Shown: positions 1-5,068, counted from the first letter of the stretch. The stretch: DNA of 8,292 bases from an uncultured Collinsella sp. (GCA_900756765.1 CAAELE010000027.1:1-8292), one strand, 5' to 3'. The notes: generated from the sequence alone by a model not told the origin. Numbers and translations: made by a program.

Positions 1-98
1 AGGGCCTGGACCTTCTCGTCGTGCCCTCCGCCGAGCTCTCCCGCGGCCGCGGCGGCCCGCGCTGCATGAGCATGCCCTTCTGGCGCGAGGACCTCTAA
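1..98 (+). CDS. arcA: Arginine deiminase, C-terminal end only (5' part lies outside the window)
   Basis: The reading frame beginning at base 3 encodes 31 complete codons ending in TAA at 96-98. The tail contains SELSRGRGGPRCMSMP-like sequence (here AELSRGRGGPRCMSMPFW), the C-terminal signature of arginine deiminases. The Cys encoded at 63-65 matches the nucleophile that attacks the guanidinium carbon of arginine in this family. The enzyme is cytoplasmic and converts arginine to citrulline and ammonia, the first step of the ADI pathway. The next gene, arcB, supports the assignment, since it uses the citrulline made here. The gene is truncated only by the window edge; the visible end shows no frameshift. 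Assignment from so short a stretch is still strong because the motif is very specific. Confidence 0.93.
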   Translation, partial: GLDLLVVPSAELSRGRGGPRCMSMPFWREDL

Positions 99-110
99 GT
101 CTTTAACGTT

Positions 111-139
111 CCGGTGCGGTCCCCCTACAACCGCACCGG
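111..139 (+). promoter_or_regulatory. Intercistronic hairpin 1 between arcA and arcB
   Basis: A perfect 10-bp inverted repeat (CCGGTGCGGT at 111-120, ACCGCACCGG at 130-139) encloses a 9-base loop. Only three T residues follow, so it is a poor intrinsic terminator. In the messenger it would form a stable stem 12 bases after the arcA stop codon. I infer a role in 3'-end protection or RNA processing that sets different arcA and arcB levels; partial attenuation is the alternative. Confidence 0.7.
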
Positions 140-143
140 TTTC

Positions 144-158
144 GCCCGTCAAACGGGC
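144..158 (+). promoter_or_regulatory. Intercistronic hairpin 2 between arcA and arcB
   Basis: A perfect 6-bp stem (GCCCGT at 144-149, ACGGGC at 153-158) closes a 3-base CAA loop, four bases downstream of hairpin 1. It lacks a following U-run. It ends 31 bases before the arcB ribosome site, leaving that site free. The two stems together look like a processing or stabilising element, not a stop signal. Confidence 0.55.
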
Positions 159-189
159 AACACTAATACTTACGTAATTCATTTTTTCG

Positions 190-196
190 AAAGGAA
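190..196 (+). promoter_or_regulatory. Ribosome binding site of arcB, decides the start
   Basis: AAAGGAA lies 7 bases before the ATG at 204. It selects that codon over an in-frame GTG at 114, which falls inside hairpin 1 and has no purine-rich site. Confidence 0.8.
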
Positions 197-203
197 ACGA
201 ACC

Positions 204-1199
204 ATGGGTGTTAACCTCTCCGGCCGTAGCTTCCTCAAGCTTCTCGACCTCACCACCGAGGAGATCGAGTACCTGCTCAAGCTCTCCAAGAACTTCAAGG
301 ATATGAAGCGCGCTGGCGTTCCGCACCGCTATCTCGAGGGCAAGAACATCGTCCTGCTCTTCCAGAAGACCTCCACTCGTACCCGCTGCGCCTTCGAGGT
401 CGGCGGCATGGACCTGGGCATGGGCGTCACCTACCTCGATCCCGGTTCGTCGCAGATGGGCAAGAAGGAGTCCATCGAGGACACCGCCCGCGTTCTCGGC
501 CGCATGTATGACGGCATCGAGTTCCGTGGCTTTGCCCAGGATGACGTCGAGGAGCTCGCTGCTAAGTCCGGCGTGCCCGTGTGGAACGGCCTGACCACTG
601 AGTGGCATCCCACCCAGATGCTCGCCGACATCCTGACCGTCCAGGAGAACTTCAACTACGACATCAAGGGCAAGACCCTCGTCTTCATGGGCGACTGCAA
701 GAACAATGTCGCTCGCTCCCTCATGGTCGTCTGCTCCAAGCTCGGCATGAACTTCGTGGCCTGCGGCCCCGAGGAGTGCATGCCCGCTGACGACGTCATC
801 GAGGCCTGCAAGCCCATCGCCGAGGCCAACGGCTGCACCATCAAGCTGACCACCGACGTCAAGGACGGCGTCACCGGTGCCGACGTCATCTACACCGACG
901 TTTGGGTCTCCATGGGCGAGCCCGACGAGGTCTGGGCCGAGCGCATCGCTCAGCTCACCCCGTATCGTGTCACCTCCGAGGTCATGGCTATGGCCAACCC
1001 GGGTGCCATCTTCCTGCACTGCCTGCCCAGCTTCCACGACACCAACACCACGATTGGCGCCGAGAAGTGCGAGCAGTTCGGCATCACCGAGCAGGAGGTC
1101 ACCGACGAGGTCTTCGAGAGCCCCGCTTCCAAGGTCTTCGATGAGGCCGAGAACCGCATGCACACCATCAAGGCTGTCATGTACGCTACGCTCAAGTAA
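204..1199 (+). CDS. arcB: Ornithine carbamoyltransferase, catabolic
   Basis: This 331-residue cytoplasmic enzyme catalyses the second ADI step in the catabolic direction: phosphorolysis of citrulline to ornithine and carbamoyl phosphate. The N-terminal carbamoyl phosphate domain carries STRTR at residues 57-61 and HPTQ at 135-138. The C-terminal ornithine domain carries DVWVSMGE at 232-239 and HCLP at 272-275, the latter with the family Cys that contacts the amino acid substrate. Length matches the family norm of about 330. The HCLPSFHD context and the arcA neighbour favour the catabolic over the biosynthetic enzyme, though sequence alone does not prove direction. The start at 204 is set by AAAGGAA and by homology; the 30 residues encoded upstream are unlike the family. 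Codon use is strongly biased, suggesting high expression. It ends just before a strong terminator. Confidence 0.96.
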   Translation: MGVNLSGRSFLKLLDLTTEEIEYLLKLSKNFKDMKRAGVPHRYLEGKNIVLLFQKTSTRTRCAFEVGGMDLGMGVTYLDPGSSQMGKKESIEDTARVLGRMYDGIEFRGFAQDDVEELAAKSGVPVWNGLTTEWHPTQMLADILTVQENFNYDIKGKTLVFMGDCKNNVARSLMVVCSKLGMNFVACGPEECMPADDVIEACKPIAEANGCTIKLTTDVKDGVTGADVIYTDVWVSMGEPDEVWAERIAQLTPYRVTSEVMAMANPGAIFLHCLPSFHDTNTTIGAEKCEQFGITEQEVTDEVFESPASKVFDEAENRMHTIKAVMYATLK

Positions 1200-1214
1200 G
1201 AGCATCTAGCATCT

Positions 1215-1251
1215 CGCTCGGGGTGCATTGCTGCGCACCCCGAGCGCTTTT
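1215..1251 (+). terminator. Strong intrinsic terminator after arcB
   Basis: A perfect 12-bp stem (CGCTCGGGGTGC at 1215-1226, GCACCCCGAGCG at 1235-1246) with an 8-base loop is followed by CTTTT. It begins 15 bases after the arcB stop codon. The carrier gene downstream must either have its own promoter or depend on read-through, so arcA-arcB and the carrier can be expressed at different levels. Confidence 0.85.
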
Positions 1252-1279
1252 GTCTGGTAAAAATCTCGCACCGAGCGAC

Positions 1280-1330
1280 ATGCACGGCACGGAAGAGCCG
1301 CTTTGGGCGAGATCAGTAAATGATTTATGA
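1280..1330 (+). CDS. Possible 16-codon leader peptide before the carrier gene
   Basis: ATG at 1280 opens a short frame reading MHGTEEPLWARSVNDL and stopping with TGA at 1328-1330, immediately against the AGGGGGG ribosome site at 1331-1337. Its single Arg codon is AGA, a codon nearly absent from the surrounding genes, and it sits in the right arm of the 1263-1313 stem. Stalling at a rare Arg codon ahead of a presumed arginine exchanger would be a sensible control, but the frame has no clear ribosome site of its own and the arrangement may be chance. Confidence 0.22.
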   Translation: MHGTEEPLWARSVNDL

Positions 1331-1337
1331 AGGGGGG
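1331..1337 (+). promoter_or_regulatory. Ribosome binding site of the carrier gene, decides the start
   Basis: AGGGGGG lies 9 bases before the ATG at 1347. The in-frame ATG at 1338 touches the site directly and the one at 1320 lies upstream of it, so 1347 is the best start. Confidence 0.75.
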
Positions 1338-1346
1338 ATGAGAACT

Positions 1347-2825
1347 ATGACTGAGACCGCTAAGAAAAAGCGCGGTATGCCTTCATCGTTCACCATTCTT
1401 CTTGCTCTGCTGGCAATTGTCGCGGTTGTTACCGTTATCGTCTCCGGTACGTCCGGCGGCGCGGTTACCGCTGCCCGCCTGAGCGATTTCTGCACCGCCC
1501 CGGTCAAGGGCTTCGCTGACGCTCTGCCCGTTTGCCTCTTCGTTATGATTCTCGGCGGCTTCCTCGGCATGATGACCGAGACCGGCGCCCTGGACAACGG
1601 CATTGCCGTTCTGGTGCAGAAGCTTAAGGGCAACGAGATCATGCTCGTTCCCGTGCTGATGCTCATCTTCTCCCTCGGTGGTACCACCTATGGTATGTGC
1701 GAGGAGACCGTTCCCTTCTACGCCCTGCTCGCCGCTACCATGATGGCTGCTGGCTTCGACCCCATGGTCGGCGCTGCTACCGTCCTGCTCGGCGCTGGCT
1801 GCGGCTGCCTGGGCTCCACGGTTAACCCGTTCGCCGTCGGCGCTGCCGTCGACGCTCTGACCGGCGTTGGCATTGAGGTCAACCAGTCCATCATCATCGG
1901 CCTCGGTGCCGTCCTGTGGCTCGTTACCACTGCCATGTCCATCTTCTTCGTCATGAGCTATGCCAAGAAGGTCAAGGCTGATAAGGGTTCCACCATCCTT
2001 TCGATGCAGGAGCTCAAGGACGCCGAAGAGGCTCACGGCAAGGCTGCTTCCGAGGTTAACAAGGAGGTCAAGCTCACCGGTCGTCAGAAGGGTGTTCTGA
2101 TCGCCTTTGCCTTCACCTTCGTCGTCATGATCGTCGGCTTCATCCCGCTGGCCGACCTCAACGAGGGCGTCGCCAACTTCTTCGATGCTGGCGCTGTCTA
2201 CGACGCCGACGGTAACGCCATCGTCCAGGGCTGGTCTGCCCTGATCACCGGCCTGCCCATTGGCCAGTGGTACTTCGACGAGGCTTCCACCTGGTTCTTC
2301 CTCATGGCTATCCTGATCGGTATCATCGGTGGCCTGTCCGAGAAGCAGATCGTCAACACCTTCATCACCGGCGCTGCCGACATGATGTCCGTTGTCCTCG
2401 TCATCGCTCTCGCCCGTGGTATCTCCGTCCTCATGGCTAGCACCGGCCTCGACGTCTACGTCCTCGACGCTGCCGCCAATGCTCTGGCTGGCCTGTCCGG
2501 CGTGATCTTCGCTCCCATGAGCTTCCTGGTCTACTTCGGCCTGTCCTTCCTGATCCCCTCGACCTCCGGTATGGCTACTGTCTCCATGCCCATCATGGGA
2601 CCGCTGGCTGTTAAGCTCGGCTTCTCGCCCGAGGTCATGGTCATGATCTTCTCCGCCGCCATCGGTGTCGTGAACCTGTTCACCCCGACCTCTGGCGCCA
2701 TCATGGGCGGTCTTGCCCTGGCCAAGATCGAGTGGACGACCTGGCTCAAGTTTGCCCTTAAGCTCATCGTCGCGCTCTCCGTCGTCTGCGCCATCATCCT
2801 GACCGTCGCTTGCGTGATGCTCTAA
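1347..2825 (+). CDS. DcuC/YfcC-family membrane carrier, probable arginine/ornithine exchanger
   Basis: This 492-residue polytopic membrane protein starts with a basic cytoplasmic N-terminus (TAKKKRGMPSSFT) followed by about a dozen hydrophobic segments. A charged loop lies near residues 208-250. Family features seen are YGMCEE at 115-120, GSTVNPF at 156-162, and later PSTSGMATVSMPIMGPLA and FTPTSGAIMGGLALAKI. These place it in the C4-dicarboxylate anaerobic carrier (DcuC-like) superfamily, YfcC branch. Members of this branch serve as ArcD in streptococcal arginine deiminase operons, so arginine uptake coupled to ornithine export is the inferred role here. ArcD of many other bacteria belongs to the unrelated APC family, so the gene symbol is left empty. 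A peptide, amino acid or dicarboxylate substrate cannot be excluded from sequence. The gene lies 147 bases after arcB, beyond a terminator. Codon use is highly biased, like arcB. Confidence 0.85.
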   Translation: MTETAKKKRGMPSSFTILLALLAIVAVVTVIVSGTSGGAVTAARLSDFCTAPVKGFADALPVCLFVMILGGFLGMMTETGALDNGIAVLVQKLKGNEIMLVPVLMLIFSLGGTTYGMCEETVPFYALLAATMMAAGFDPMVGAATVLLGAGCGCLGSTVNPFAVGAAVDALTGVGIEVNQSIIIGLGAVLWLVTTAMSIFFVMSYAKKVKADKGSTILSMQELKDAEEAHGKAASEVNKEVKLTGRQKGVLIAFAFTFVVMIVGFIPLADLNEGVANFFDAGAVYDADGNAIVQGWSALITGLPIGQWYFDEASTWFFLMAILIGIIGGLSEKQIVNTFITGAADMMSVVLVIALARGISVLMASTGLDVYVLDAAANALAGLSGVIFAPMSFLVYFGLSFLIPSTSGMATVSMPIMGPLAVKLGFSPEVMVMIFSAAIGVVNLFTPTSGAIMGGLALAKIEWTTWLKFALKLIVALSVVCAIILTVACVML

Positions 2826-2838
2826 GTACCCAACGGGT

Positions 2839-2911
2839 ACCCCACGGAAACCTTGACGATCCTGTAGAGGATCATCTGGTCATCGTCTGTCCGGTGGGGT
2901 CAACCCACCGG
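2839..2911 (+). ncRNA. Candidate switch-like RNA with mutually exclusive stems
   Basis: ACCCCAC at 2839-2845 can pair with GTGGGGT at 2894-2900, closing a domain whose inside has GACGAT/ATCGTC (2855-2860, 2882-2887) or the alternative GATCC/GGATC (2858-2862, 2869-2873). The right strand of the closing stem is also the left arm of a perfect 8-bp hairpin (CCGGTGGG 2891-2898, CCCACCGG 2904-2911). Only one of the two can form. A terminator-like stem follows at 2928. This layout is typical of attenuators and riboswitches, but I recognise no known class and no intact gene follows directly. It could instead be the long 3' end of the carrier transcript. Confidence 0.35.
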
Positions 2912-2927
2912 TAGACTCCTACCTTTA

Positions 2928-2964
2928 GCCCCCTCCCGTTCCGTGCGCGGGAGGGGGCGCTCTT
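2928..2964 (+). terminator. GC-rich terminator-like stem downstream of the carrier gene
   Basis: A perfect 11-bp stem (GCCCCCTCCCG 2928-2938, CGGGAGGGGGC 2948-2958) with a 9-base loop is followed by GCTCTTGTGTT, a poor U-tract. It lies about 100 bases after the carrier stop codon and is the first strong stem able to end that transcript. Stem strength supports termination; the weak U-run lowers certainty. Confidence 0.6.
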
Positions 2965-2966
2965 GT

Positions 2967-2994
2967 GTTCCGGCGTTTTACCAAACGCCGGAAC
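2967..2994 (+). repeat. Perfect 12-bp hairpin
   Basis: GTTCCGGCGTTT at 2967-2978 and AAACGCCGGAAC at 2983-2994 form a perfect inverted repeat with a 4-base TACC loop, 8 bases after the previous stem. No U-run follows on the plus strand. It may back up the preceding terminator or be a repeat-element palindrome. Confidence 0.6.
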
Positions 2995-3007
2995 CACTCG
3001 ACGCTGC

Positions 3008-3105
3008 AAGCCCGCCAGAGCGGCAATCTGACGTTCAATCGTCGGGCATGGCCAAAAGGCCTATGCCCTCCTCTTTCACGTCACCTTGCTCGCTCTGGTG
3101 GGCTT
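3008..3105 (+). repeat. 98-base nested long hairpin, repeat element or structured RNA
   Basis: Outer arms of 15 bp (3008-3022 with 3091-3105) match except for one G-T wobble at 3014/3099. Moving inward, GCAA 3023-3026 pairs with TTGC 3086-3089, TGACGT 3029-3034 with ACGTCA 3078-3083, GGGCAT 3044-3049 with ATGCCC 3063-3068, and GGCC 3050-3053 with GGCC 3058-3061, closing an AAAA loop. That gives about 35 paired positions on one axis. Such a layered stem in intergenic DNA suggests a miniature repeat element or a stable small RNA; no transposase or terminal duplication is evident. Confidence 0.55.
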
Positions 3106-3110
3106 TCGCT
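3048..3110 (+). pseudogene. Possible relic of the 5' end of a second carrier gene
   Basis: Reading from ATG at 3048 gives MAKRPMPSSFT, against KKKRGMPSSFT at residues 6-16 of the carrier at 1347-2825. After the Phe codon at 3075-3077 the resemblance continues in another frame: bases from 3080 read VTLLALVGFR and then stop, against TILLALLAIVA in the carrier. This suggests a 2-base slip and loss of the rest of the gene. No ribosome site precedes it. The match is short and overlaps the right arm of the 3008-3105 hairpin, so convergence by chance is possible. Confidence 0.35.
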
Positions 3111-3181
3111 GACTTATGCTCAACCTGCGGCGCTGCCATTATTGATGCAAAGGGGTCAGGTTAGCTTGCACCAAAAAGGGG

Positions 3182-3250
3182 AAGTTGCGGTGGAATAGTT
3201 CCTGTTTGTGTGTCCTGAGGGGCTAAGCAGGAACTACTCCACCGCAACTT
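3182..3250. repeat. 23-bp near-perfect inverted repeat
   Basis: Arms 3182-3204 and 3228-3250 are 23 bases each and complementary at 22 positions (one A-C mismatch at 3195/3237), separated by 23 bases. The left arm starts AAGTTGCGGTGG and the right arm ends CCACCGCAACTT. There is no U-tract on either side and no gene inside. It has the size and form of a REP-like palindrome or a miniature mobile element; a family would show as multiple copies in the genome. Confidence 0.65.
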
Positions 3251-3312
3251 ATCGATGGCGTGTTTGGTTGGTGCCTGTTGATGGCCTGGGCTTCGGGAAG
3301 GGTCTGCTCCGT

Positions 3313-3318
3313 TATAAT
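3313..3318 (+). promoter_or_regulatory. -10 box of the DUF1846 gene promoter
   Basis: A perfect TATAAT lies 39 bases before the ATG at 3358. No good -35 box sits at 16-18 bases upstream, where the sequence is CTTCGG-like. Transcription would begin near 3325, giving a leader of about 33 bases. Confidence 0.6.
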
Positions 3319-3346
3319 CGCCTAGAACATTAAATGGAAACGGGAC

Positions 3347-3351
3347 GGGAG
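3347..3351 (+). promoter_or_regulatory. Ribosome binding site of the DUF1846 gene, decides the start
   Basis: GGGAG lies 6 bases before ATG at 3358. An in-frame ATG at 3334 has no such site and would add eight residues unlike the family. Confidence 0.65.
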
Positions 3352-3357
3352 CCATAC

Positions 3358-4839
3358 ATGCGCCAGGGTTTCGACAACGCGAAGTATATCGAGCTGCAGG
3401 CCGCTCATATTAAGGAGCGCATCTCGCAGTTTGGCGGCAAGCTGTATTTGGAGTTTGGCGGCAAGCTGTTTGACGACTATCACGCGAGTCGCGTGCTGCC
3501 GGGTTTTGAGCCGGACAGCAAGTTTCGCATGCTCAAGAGCATTGCCGACGACGTCGAGGTCATCATCGCCATTAACGCGAACCACATCGAGAAGAACAAG
3601 GCTCGCGGTGACCTGGGCATTACCTATGACGAGGACGTTTTGCGCCTGGTCGACTTGTTCCGCGGCAACGGTTTCGCTGTCGCGGCGGTGGTCATCACCC
3701 AGTACGCCGGCCAGCCCGCCGCCGATGTGTTCCGCAATCGCCTGAACGCGCTCGGCATTCCCGCCAAGCTGCACTATCCCATCGAGGGCTATCCGCACGA
3801 CGTCGACCTGATCGTGTCCGACGACGGCTATGGCAAGAACGAGTTTGTCGAGACCACTCGTCCGCTCGTCGTGGTCACCGCTCCCGGCCCTGGCTCGGGC
3901 AAGCTCGCCACCTGCCTGTCTCAGCTCTATCACGAGCACAAGCACGGCACCGCCGCCGGCTACGCCAAGTTCGAGACGTTCCCGGTCTGGAATCTGCCCC
4001 TCACGCATCCGGTCAACATCGCCTATGAGGCCGCCACGGCCGACCTCGACGACGCCAATATCATCGACTCCTTCCACTTGGAGGCCTATAACAAGACTAC
4101 GGTCAACTACAACCGCGACGTCGAGGCCTTCCCGGTGGTCCGTGCCCTGATGGAAAAGATCCTGGGCAAGAGCCCCTACCAGAGCCCCACCGACATGGGT
4201 GTTAATATGGTCGGCTTTGCCATCACCGATGACGATGCCTGTCGCGACGCTTCCAAGATGGAGATTGTCCGCCGCTACTTTACCGCGGTCGAAAATGTGC
4301 GCCGTACCGGCGTGGGCGATGAACAGGTTGATCGTCTCAAGATCATTATGAAGAAGGCCGGTATCGACAAGAATTACTCGCCGGCACGCTCGGCCGCCCT
4401 TACCAGGGAGCAGCTGACGGGTGGCCCTGTAGGCGCCATGGTCATGCCCGACGGCTCCGTGGTGACCGGCAAGACTTCCACGCGCCTGGGCGCCGCGAGC
4501 TCGCTCATCATGAACGCGCTTAAGCATGTCTCGGGCGTTGATCTTGAGCTCGAGGTCATTAGTGATGAGGCGATTGAGCCTATCAGCAAGCTCAAGACGC
4601 ATTTCCTGGGTAGCAAGAACCCGCGCCTGCACACCGACGAGACGCTTATGGCGCTCTCGATCACCTCGGCAACGAGCGAGACGGCGGCCCGCGTCCTTTC
4701 GGGCCTGGAGCAGCTGCGCGGCTGCGATGCCTTCTTTAGCGTGATCATCTCGCCGACGGACGAGACGGTGTTGCGCAAGCTGGGCATCAACGTGTGCTGC
4801 GAGCCTAAGTTCGAGCGCCGTGGTTTCTTCCACCGCTAA
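3358..4839 (+). CDS. DUF1846 family protein, function unknown
   Basis: This 493-residue soluble protein begins MRQGFDNAKYIELQAAHI and has EFGGKLFDDYHASRVLPGF at residues 32-50, the conserved opening of DUF1846 proteins. Length matches that family, about 500 residues, widespread in Firmicutes and Actinobacteria. A glycine-rich P-loop-like GPGSGK occurs at residues 177-182 after a hydrophobic strand (LVVVTA), so nucleotide binding is likely by inference. The C-terminal part ends in VLRKLGINVCCEPKFERR, also conserved in the family. No signal peptide or membrane segment is visible, so it should be cytoplasmic. Structures of family members exist, but no reaction is established to my knowledge. The gene has its own promoter and terminator and is a single-gene unit. 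Mixed codon use, less biased than arcB, suggests moderate expression. Confidence 0.9.
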   Translation: MRQGFDNAKYIELQAAHIKERISQFGGKLYLEFGGKLFDDYHASRVLPGFEPDSKFRMLKSIADDVEVIIAINANHIEKNKARGDLGITYDEDVLRLVDLFRGNGFAVAAVVITQYAGQPAADVFRNRLNALGIPAKLHYPIEGYPHDVDLIVSDDGYGKNEFVETTRPLVVVTAPGPGSGKLATCLSQLYHEHKHGTAAGYAKFETFPVWNLPLTHPVNIAYEAATADLDDANIIDSFHLEAYNKTTVNYNRDVEAFPVVRALMEKILGKSPYQSPTDMGVNMVGFAITDDDACRDASKMEIVRRYFTAVENVRRTGVGDEQVDRLKIIMKKAGIDKNYSPARSAALTREQLTGGPVGAMVMPDGSVVTGKTSTRLGAASSLIMNALKHVSGVDLELEVISDEAIEPISKLKTHFLGSKNPRLHTDETLMALSITSATSETAARVLSGLEQLRGCDAFFSVIISPTDETVLRKLGINVCCEPKFERRGFFHR

Positions 4840-4858
4840 GCCTGGATAAATTGGTCTG

Positions 4859-4897
4859 AAAGGGGCACATCGGGTATGCATTCGGTGTGCCCCTTTT
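4859..4897 (+). terminator. Intrinsic terminator of the DUF1846 gene
   Basis: A 14-bp stem (4859-4872 with 4883-4896, one G-U wobble at 4870/4885) has a 10-base loop and ends in TTTT. The core arms are AAAGGGGCACA and TGTGCCCCTTT. It starts 20 bases after the stop codon. Confidence 0.88.
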
Positions 4898-4963
4898 ATC
4901 AACAAAGCTACCGTTTAACCTAAAAATAGCCCGCTTACCTGCCTATAAGCGATTTGGGCGGTA

Positions 4964-4969
4964 TACAAT
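4964..4969 (+). promoter_or_regulatory. -10 box of the winged-helix gene promoter
   Basis: TACAAT fits a -10 element, with transcription starting near 4976. No convincing -35 is present at standard spacing. GCTTA/TAAGC half-sites at 4934-4938 and 4946-4950 lie in the -35 zone and could be an operator, for instance for self-repression, but the arms are only 5 bases. Confidence 0.45.
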
Positions 4970-4991
4970 AACCCTAATTGTTTCATCCTTT

Positions 4992-5068
4992 TGCGGGGAT
5001 GCCGCATGATGGATGTTGCCGGCCATCATGGGGTGTGCCGGTCGCGCACGGTGCAAGTGATGCCCGTG
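4992..5068 (+). promoter_or_regulatory. Structured 5' leader of the winged-helix gene
   Basis: The roughly 110-base leader contains three small stems: TGCGG/CCGCA (4992-4996, 5002-5006), CATGATGG/CCATCATG (5005-5012, 5023-5030), and GCACGG/CCGTGC (5046-5051, 5063-5068). The first two share bases 5005-5006 and so compete slightly. The frame upstream of the ATG is open back to 4978 but begins only with TTG and does not look like protein. I recognise no riboswitch class. Confidence 0.4.

Larger units (their letters stand above)
1255..1346 (+). promoter_or_regulatory. Structured leader of the carrier gene, with a weak promoter candidate
   Basis: A possible extended -10 element (TG at 1255-1256, then TAAAAA at 1258-1263) has no good -35 box because the terminator stem occupies that place. 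Downstream a perfect 7-bp stem (ATCTCGC 1263-1269, GCGAGAT 1307-1313) encloses a smaller CGGC/GCCG stem. The leader stays upstream of the AGGGGGG ribosome site. It may regulate translation or messenger stability, but it matches no riboswitch class I can name. The structure is seen in the sequence; the promoter is weakly supported. Confidence 0.4.
2826..3357. other. 532-base gene-free region rich in inverted repeats
   Basis: No intact gene is supported here on either strand; the short open frames lack ribosome sites and family resemblance. The stretch holds, in order, a small GTACCC/GGGTAC stem at 2826-2840, two competing stems, a GC-rich terminator-like stem, a perfect 12-bp hairpin, a 98-base nested hairpin, a possible gene relic, an AAAGGGG motif at 3149, a 23-bp inverted repeat, and finally the promoter of the next gene. 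Such stacking suggests remnants of mobile or repeat DNA, or an unrecognised structured RNA. The parts are listed separately. Confidence 0.75.

Noticed and set aside
169..190. Possible arginine-repressor or FNR operator upstream of arcB (TTACGTAA, AATTCAT)
   Set aside because: Only a short palindrome and one half-site; neither matches a full ARG box or FNR consensus.
1383..2036. 217-codon minus-strand frame opposite the carrier gene
   Set aside because: Low-complexity Glu/Gly/His-rich shadow of a strongly codon-biased membrane protein gene.
2943..3198. Two overlapping 73- and 77-codon plus-strand frames in the intergenic region
   Set aside because: No ribosome sites and the frames run across hairpin arms; only the 3048-3110 part resembles anything and is reported as a possible relic.
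2826..3357. CRISPR array or tandem direct repeats
   Set aside because: The repeats here are inverted, each different and not regularly spaced.
3322..4905. 527-codon open frame on the minus strand opposite the DUF1846 gene
   Set aside because: It is a by-product of GC-rich codon bias on the plus strand; the predicted protein is low-complexity (Ala, Val, Asp, Gly, His) with no family resemblance, while the plus-strand gene has clear motifs, promoter and terminator.
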